From NCBI GenBank assembly GCA_030378125.1, contig JAUCGN010000062.1, positions 1 to 9,442 on the forward strand: a stretch of DNA of 9,442 nt, written 5' to 3'. How positions within the stretch are numbered: position 1 is the stretch's first letter; every line of letters begins with the position of its first letter. The translations under genes and the position numbers were made by a program. This DNA comes from Thiotrichales bacterium HSG1 (lineage in GTDB: Bacteria; Pseudomonadota; Gammaproteobacteria; Beggiatoales; Beggiatoaceae). Shown here piece after piece: positions 6,998 through 9,442 of the stretch. A model generated the notes under the pieces. The model was given only the letters and a program-made list of their open reading frames with translations. It was not told the origin of the DNA and did no database searches.

Positions 6998-7103
6998 TGA
7001 GGATTTAATAATTACCTAAAAATTTAAAGCAGACCAGCAGACCTTGCAGGTTTTGGAAACCTGTGAGGTCTTTAGTTGAATTTTATTAAATTCTCATTAC
7101 TTA
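6991..7103. repeat. 113-nt nested palindrome at the 3' end of the qmo/hdr operon
   Basis: Outer arms 6991-7011 and 7083-7103 are inverted copies over 21 nt with one difference, a G-T pair that would still pair in RNA. Inside sits a second, GC-richer hairpin (7039-7071). The left arm contains the last codon and stop of hdrB. The arrangement of terminal inverted repeats around an inner stem resembles a MITE or REP-type element, but no target duplication is evident. GCAGACC is also repeated directly at 7029-7035 and 7037-7043, next to the inner stem. Confidence 0.65.
7039..7071. terminator. Strong hairpin, probable bidirectional terminator
   Basis: The stem 7039-7053 pairs with 7057-7071 over 15 bp, including two G-U pairs, with a 3-nt loop (TGG). 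It is the only GC-rich stable stem in the intergenic region and lies between convergent operons: 41 nt after the hdrB stop and 68 nt after the end of the minus-strand operon. U-tracts after it are short on both strands (TTTAG on +; interrupted T runs on -), so termination may be partial. It could equally be the core of a dispersed repeat. Confidence 0.6.
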
Positions 7104-7138
7104 GGTTATTTGTAGCAATATATCTATCTAAACATATA

Positions 7139-7744
7139 TCATTTTGTAACAATATGAATTTCCAAATGGTTAGACATTGATAATAAACCATATTTTTTAA
7201 GCAAAGTTTCTAAAACAATGGAATCAGCGATAGAAGAATCTTTAACCTCAATTATCCAAGTTCCACTACTCTCAACAATATTTACTGTAAGTCCAAGTTT
7301 TGTTAAACCAAATATTAACTCTCCTGCTATTGTTTGAGGATTAGGAACTGTCAAAATTTGAGGTAGGCTTTTAGGTATGCCAACAATTGGTTCTATTGGT
7401 TCAACAGGTTTTATTGACATAATAGTTACTGGAATAATACCTACTAGTAACATAGCCGTAACTAATGATGGTAATGGTAATGTTACTTTCCAAGCGAGTA
7501 ATGAACGTAAAAAATTATTTTGTTTTTTTTGATTAGGTTTTAATTCAGTTTCTTTAAAAATATTCTGCAATATTCGTGGATTAGGCTGAATGGATTCAGT
7601 TGGTAAATCTTGAGCCTTACGAAATTTTAATTCCATTCTTAAAGCTTGAGCTTCACGAATAGTTTCTGAATTAGCATCAGGTACTTCTTTACCAGATAAT
7701 ACATCTATCCAATCATCACTATCTTTCTTTTCTAAATTATTCAT
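7139..7744 (-). CDS. Single-pass membrane protein placed as a putative anti-sigma factor
   Basis: I recognise no named family in this 201-residue protein. It has a charged N-terminal domain of about 88 residues, probably cytoplasmic and containing DDWIDVLSG and ETIREAQALRMEL. One transmembrane helix follows at about 92-110 (LPLPSLVTAMLLVGIIPVTIM), then a proline-rich linker (KPVEPIEPIVGIP) and a C-terminal domain of about 75 residues with alternating strands and helices (VNIVESSGTWIIEV). This layout, together with a start codon overlapping the sigma-factor stop (ATGA, 7741-7744) and no Shine-Dalgarno of its own, is typical of an anti-sigma factor translated by coupling. No zinc-binding HxxxCxxC motif is present, so it is not a ZAS-type protein. 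The anti-sigma role is inference from topology and position. It is the last gene of the minus-strand operon. Confidence 0.65.
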   Translation of the reverse strand: MNNLEKKDSDDWIDVLSGKEVPDANSETIREAQALRMELKFRKAQDLPTESIQPNPRILQNIFKETELKPNQKKQNNFLRSLLAWKVTLPLPSLVTAMLLVGIIPVTIMSIKPVEPIEPIVGIPKSLPQILTVPNPQTIAGELIFGLTKLGLTVNIVESSGTWIIEVKDSSIADSIVLETLLKKYGLLSMSNHLEIHIVTK

Positions 7745-8310
7745 AATTTTTTGTCAAAACAATGATTTATATAAGATTTGAGTTTTTTTCTACATTGCGA
7801 TAGAAATTCTCGGGTTGCACCGTATTTTTTATTAATTTTAACGGCTATTTCTTGTAAAGACCAAGCTTCAGCAACTAATGTCAGGATTTCTAAACATTTG
7901 TTAGCATTTTTTTCTGATTTTTCAAATCTTGCTAATTCTGTAGACAAACAATCAAGGAATTCTATTTCTTTTTCTATATTAATGTTGCTTGGTATGTTAA
8001 CAACTATATCTTCGCTAGATGAAGTAAATTCTTCATTTTCAGAAAACCTTTTATTTATAAGAAAAAACCGATAACATTCATTTTTTCCAATGGTAAATAA
8101 ATAAGCCATTATATTATCCAATGAAGTATCTTTTTTTACACGATTAATGAAGCGAATAAAAGTTTCTTGCAATATATCTTCAGCATTTTCAGTTGATAGA
8201 CCAAGATTTTTAAATGTACCTAATAATTTTCCAGAATATTTATTATAAAGATAGGTAGCTCCTGCTTGTTTACCAGCATGAATATCAATTATTGCACTTT
8301 GGTCATCCAT
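7741..8310 (-). CDS. ECF-type RNA polymerase sigma factor
   Basis: This 189-residue protein has the two-domain layout of group 4 sigma factors. Sigma-2 is at about 17-84, including the conserved AEDILQETFIRFINR (43-57) and the -10 recognition part AYLFTIGKNECYRFF (69-83). An acidic, Ser-rich linker follows at about 89-118. Sigma-4 is at about 119-180 with a helix-turn-helix near WSLQEIAVKINKKYGATREFLSQCRKKL. That turn is longer and less canonical than the common 'GTV..RL.RAR' form. It should direct transcription of an envelope or stress regulon, possibly its own operon. The Shine-Dalgarno AAGGAG (8322-8317 on the minus strand) precedes the ATG by 6 nt. It follows the caspase gene by 15 nt and overlaps the next gene by 4 nt. 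Confidence 0.88.
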   Translation of the reverse strand: MDDQSAIIDIHAGKQAGATYLYNKYSGKLLGTFKNLGLSTENAEDILQETFIRFINRVKKDTSLDNIMAYLFTIGKNECYRFFLINKRFSENEEFTSSSEDIVVNIPSNINIEKEIEFLDCLSTELARFEKSEKNANKCLEILTLVAEAWSLQEIAVKINKKYGATREFLSQCRKKLKSYINHCFDKKL

Positions 8311-8325
8311 TTAATTCTCCTTTTA

Positions 8326-9270
8326 CTACATATCCCAAATACTTAGACTTTCCTCTATAACTTTCCAATTACCTATCATCTGTGGTATTTGGTCGTTTCG
8401 AGTCCCTTGTTTAATATATTTCGTTGTTTGCAAAAATGCTTGTCTTAAATTTTCACTAAAATTGTCTAGTAGAATTGTAGTAAACAACCCTCCTGTATCT
8501 ACTTCAAAAGCTTTTTGTCGTTCACCGGTAGCGGCTAATAGTAAACCTTTGAGTGAATCAAAATTGCCTGTTTCATTTTTAATAAAGTTCTTTTTACCAT
8601 GTTTATTATAACTGAGTTCTATATCTCCAAATATACCTTTTACAAAATATTTACTACGAGCATTTTTTAATTGAAACAAATTAGGACTAAGAATCGCACC
8701 AGCCGAATGGCAAGTATCCATTACCGTTAAAATTCTATTAGTGGACAAACTATTTACTGAACTAACAAAATTATCATCTCGCCAATTATCATCTTTTGTA
8801 AGATTGCTTTTACATTTACTATCATAGGTAACTAATACTTCATCTGCACCATCTTTTTCATCCCCATTATCATCATTTATTTGAGTACCATGTCCAGAAA
8901 AATAAATTATTACCAAGTCATTAGGAATTAGGATTTTATTTAAGGCTTTCAAAGCAGTTTGCATTTCAGTTGTAAAAGCATTTGGCAATTGGCAAATTTG
9001 AGATTTGGGAATTTCAAAACGCTTTTGCATAGCTTGGCTAAAATTTTTGAGGTCAGAGGAAGTCATAGTTAAATCACCTACATTTGCACCTGCTGCTAAC
9101 ATAAAAACAGTATTTTTTTTGGTACGTTGGGCTGGGATGTCAGTAAAACATTGACGATTGGTAAGTGGTGGAATTGAACATGTTTCTCCAAGCATATTAC
9201 CTTTTGGGATTGGCGATGATGTACAACCAACAAGAATCAGTATTAGACAAATTTGAGTGTATTTAAGCAT
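8326..9270 (-). CDS. Caspase-family (C14, metacaspase-like) lipoprotein
   Basis: The 314-residue protein begins with a lipoprotein signal: a hydrophobic stretch from residue 5 ending in the lipobox LVGC with C16. Thr and Ser follow, so an outer-membrane, periplasm-facing anchor is likely. The caspase/metacaspase domain spans about 52-275. The catalytic His is H127 in IIYFSGHGTQ and the catalytic Cys is C187 in LTVMDTCHSAGA, each preceded by the usual hydrophobic strand. Between them, DDNGDEKDGADEVLVTYD (133-150) is the acidic loop typical of type I metacaspases and orthocaspases, which cleave after Arg or Lys and often need calcium. All key residues are present, so it should be an active protease. 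It heads an operon with an ECF sigma factor and a membrane protein. The start is weakly supported by a purine-rich GGAAAGAGA upstream. Confidence 0.88.
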   Translation of the reverse strand: MLKYTQICLILILVGCTSSPIPKGNMLGETCSIPPLTNRQCFTDIPAQRTKKNTVFMLAAGANVGDLTMTSSDLKNFSQAMQKRFEIPKSQICQLPNAFTTEMQTALKALNKILIPNDLVIIYFSGHGTQINDDNGDEKDGADEVLVTYDSKCKSNLTKDDNWRDDNFVSSVNSLSTNRILTVMDTCHSAGAILSPNLFQLKNARSKYFVKGIFGDIELSYNKHGKKNFIKNETGNFDSLKGLLLAATGERQKAFEVDTGGLFTTILLDNFSENLRQAFLQTTKYIKQGTRNDQIPQMIGNWKVIEESLSIWDM

Positions 9271-9364
9271 TGTTTTAGTCTCTTTCCAATAATTTAGGAG
9301 TTATTTCTGGTACTTTAGGACTTACGCATTGACAACTTCTAAAAAATAATATTTCAATAAAATT

Positions 9365-9407
9365 ATATACTTATAAAGTATATTTGATTTTTCATAATTT
9401 CTGTAAA
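9365..9407 (-). promoter_or_regulatory. Candidate promoter with overlapping palindrome upstream of the caspase operon
   Basis: On the minus strand TTTACA (9407-9402) is followed after 19 nt by TATACT (9382-9377), each one base from consensus but with long spacing. The -10 lies inside a perfect 8-bp inverted repeat, ATATACTT/AAGTATAT (9365-9372 and 9376-9383), which could be an operator. It would give a leader of about 100 nt. An ECF-type promoter cannot be identified without the sigma factor's consensus. Confidence 0.3.
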
Positions 9408-9442
9408 AATTAAAGTATAAAATTACAATGCTAAGTTGCATA

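Noticed and set aside
7778..8074. 98-residue plus-strand reading frame opposite the ECF sigma gene
   Set aside because: It is the complement of a clear sigma-factor gene and has no start signal.
7139..9270. Link to a CRISPR-associated caspase/sigma system (Craspase/CASP-sigma type)
   Set aside because: There is no CRISPR array or cas gene in the window, the protease here is a secreted metacaspase-like lipoprotein and not a CHAT protein, and a lipoprotein signal does not fit a cytoplasmic effector.
9313..9328. GGACTTACGCA, which resembles an insertion-sequence end motif I recall from other genomes
   Set aside because: I found no inverted partner in the window, no transposase and no target duplication; the resemblance rests on memory alone.

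Overview
The window looks like a piece of the chromosome of a low-GC, Gram-negative sulfur-metabolising bacterium. The best guess is a gammaproteobacterial sulfur oxidiser of the Beggiatoa/Thiomargarita (Thiotrichaceae) kind. This is inference from four things: a Qmo/Hdr-type electron-transfer operon of the type that partners APS reductase, a caspase-like lipoprotein paired with an ECF sigma factor, AT-rich fold-back repeats between genes, and AT-rich codon use. No rRNA, tRNA, CRISPR array or transposase gene is visible.

Layout. Positions 1-356 hold the 3' end of a peptide-type ABC transporter solute-binding protein (+). It converges, with a 7-bp gap, on an unrecognised single-pass membrane protein (364-1095, -). 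A 453-bp AT-rich divergent intergenic region follows, with candidate promoters in both directions and a leader containing mutually exclusive small hairpins ahead of qmoA. The central block on the + strand is qmoA (1564-2856), qmoB (2860-5088), a fold-back repeat, a small orphan ribbon-helix-helix gene (5201-5434), hdrC (5496-6089) and hdrB (6101-6997). A 113-nt nested palindrome (6991-7103) closes the block and separates it from a convergent minus-strand operon. That operon is read leftwards: caspase-family lipoprotein (9270-8326), ECF sigma factor (8310-7741) and a single-pass membrane protein placed like an anti-sigma factor (7744-7139).

How the genes work together. QmoA and QmoB are HdrA-like flavin/iron-sulfur proteins. 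HdrC and HdrB supply the iron-sulfur relay and the CCG-type catalytic cysteine domains. Together they form a soluble QmoAB-HdrCB module that would exchange electrons with APS reductase, in place of the QmoABC form with its haem-b membrane subunit. No membrane subunit and no aprBA/sat genes lie in the window. The caspase, sigma and membrane-protein genes are tightly packed (15-nt gap, then an ATGA overlap). They suggest an envelope signalling unit in which a periplasm-facing protease could act on the membrane protein that controls the sigma factor. This is a hypothesis from topology and gene order, and it is the most interesting candidate system here.
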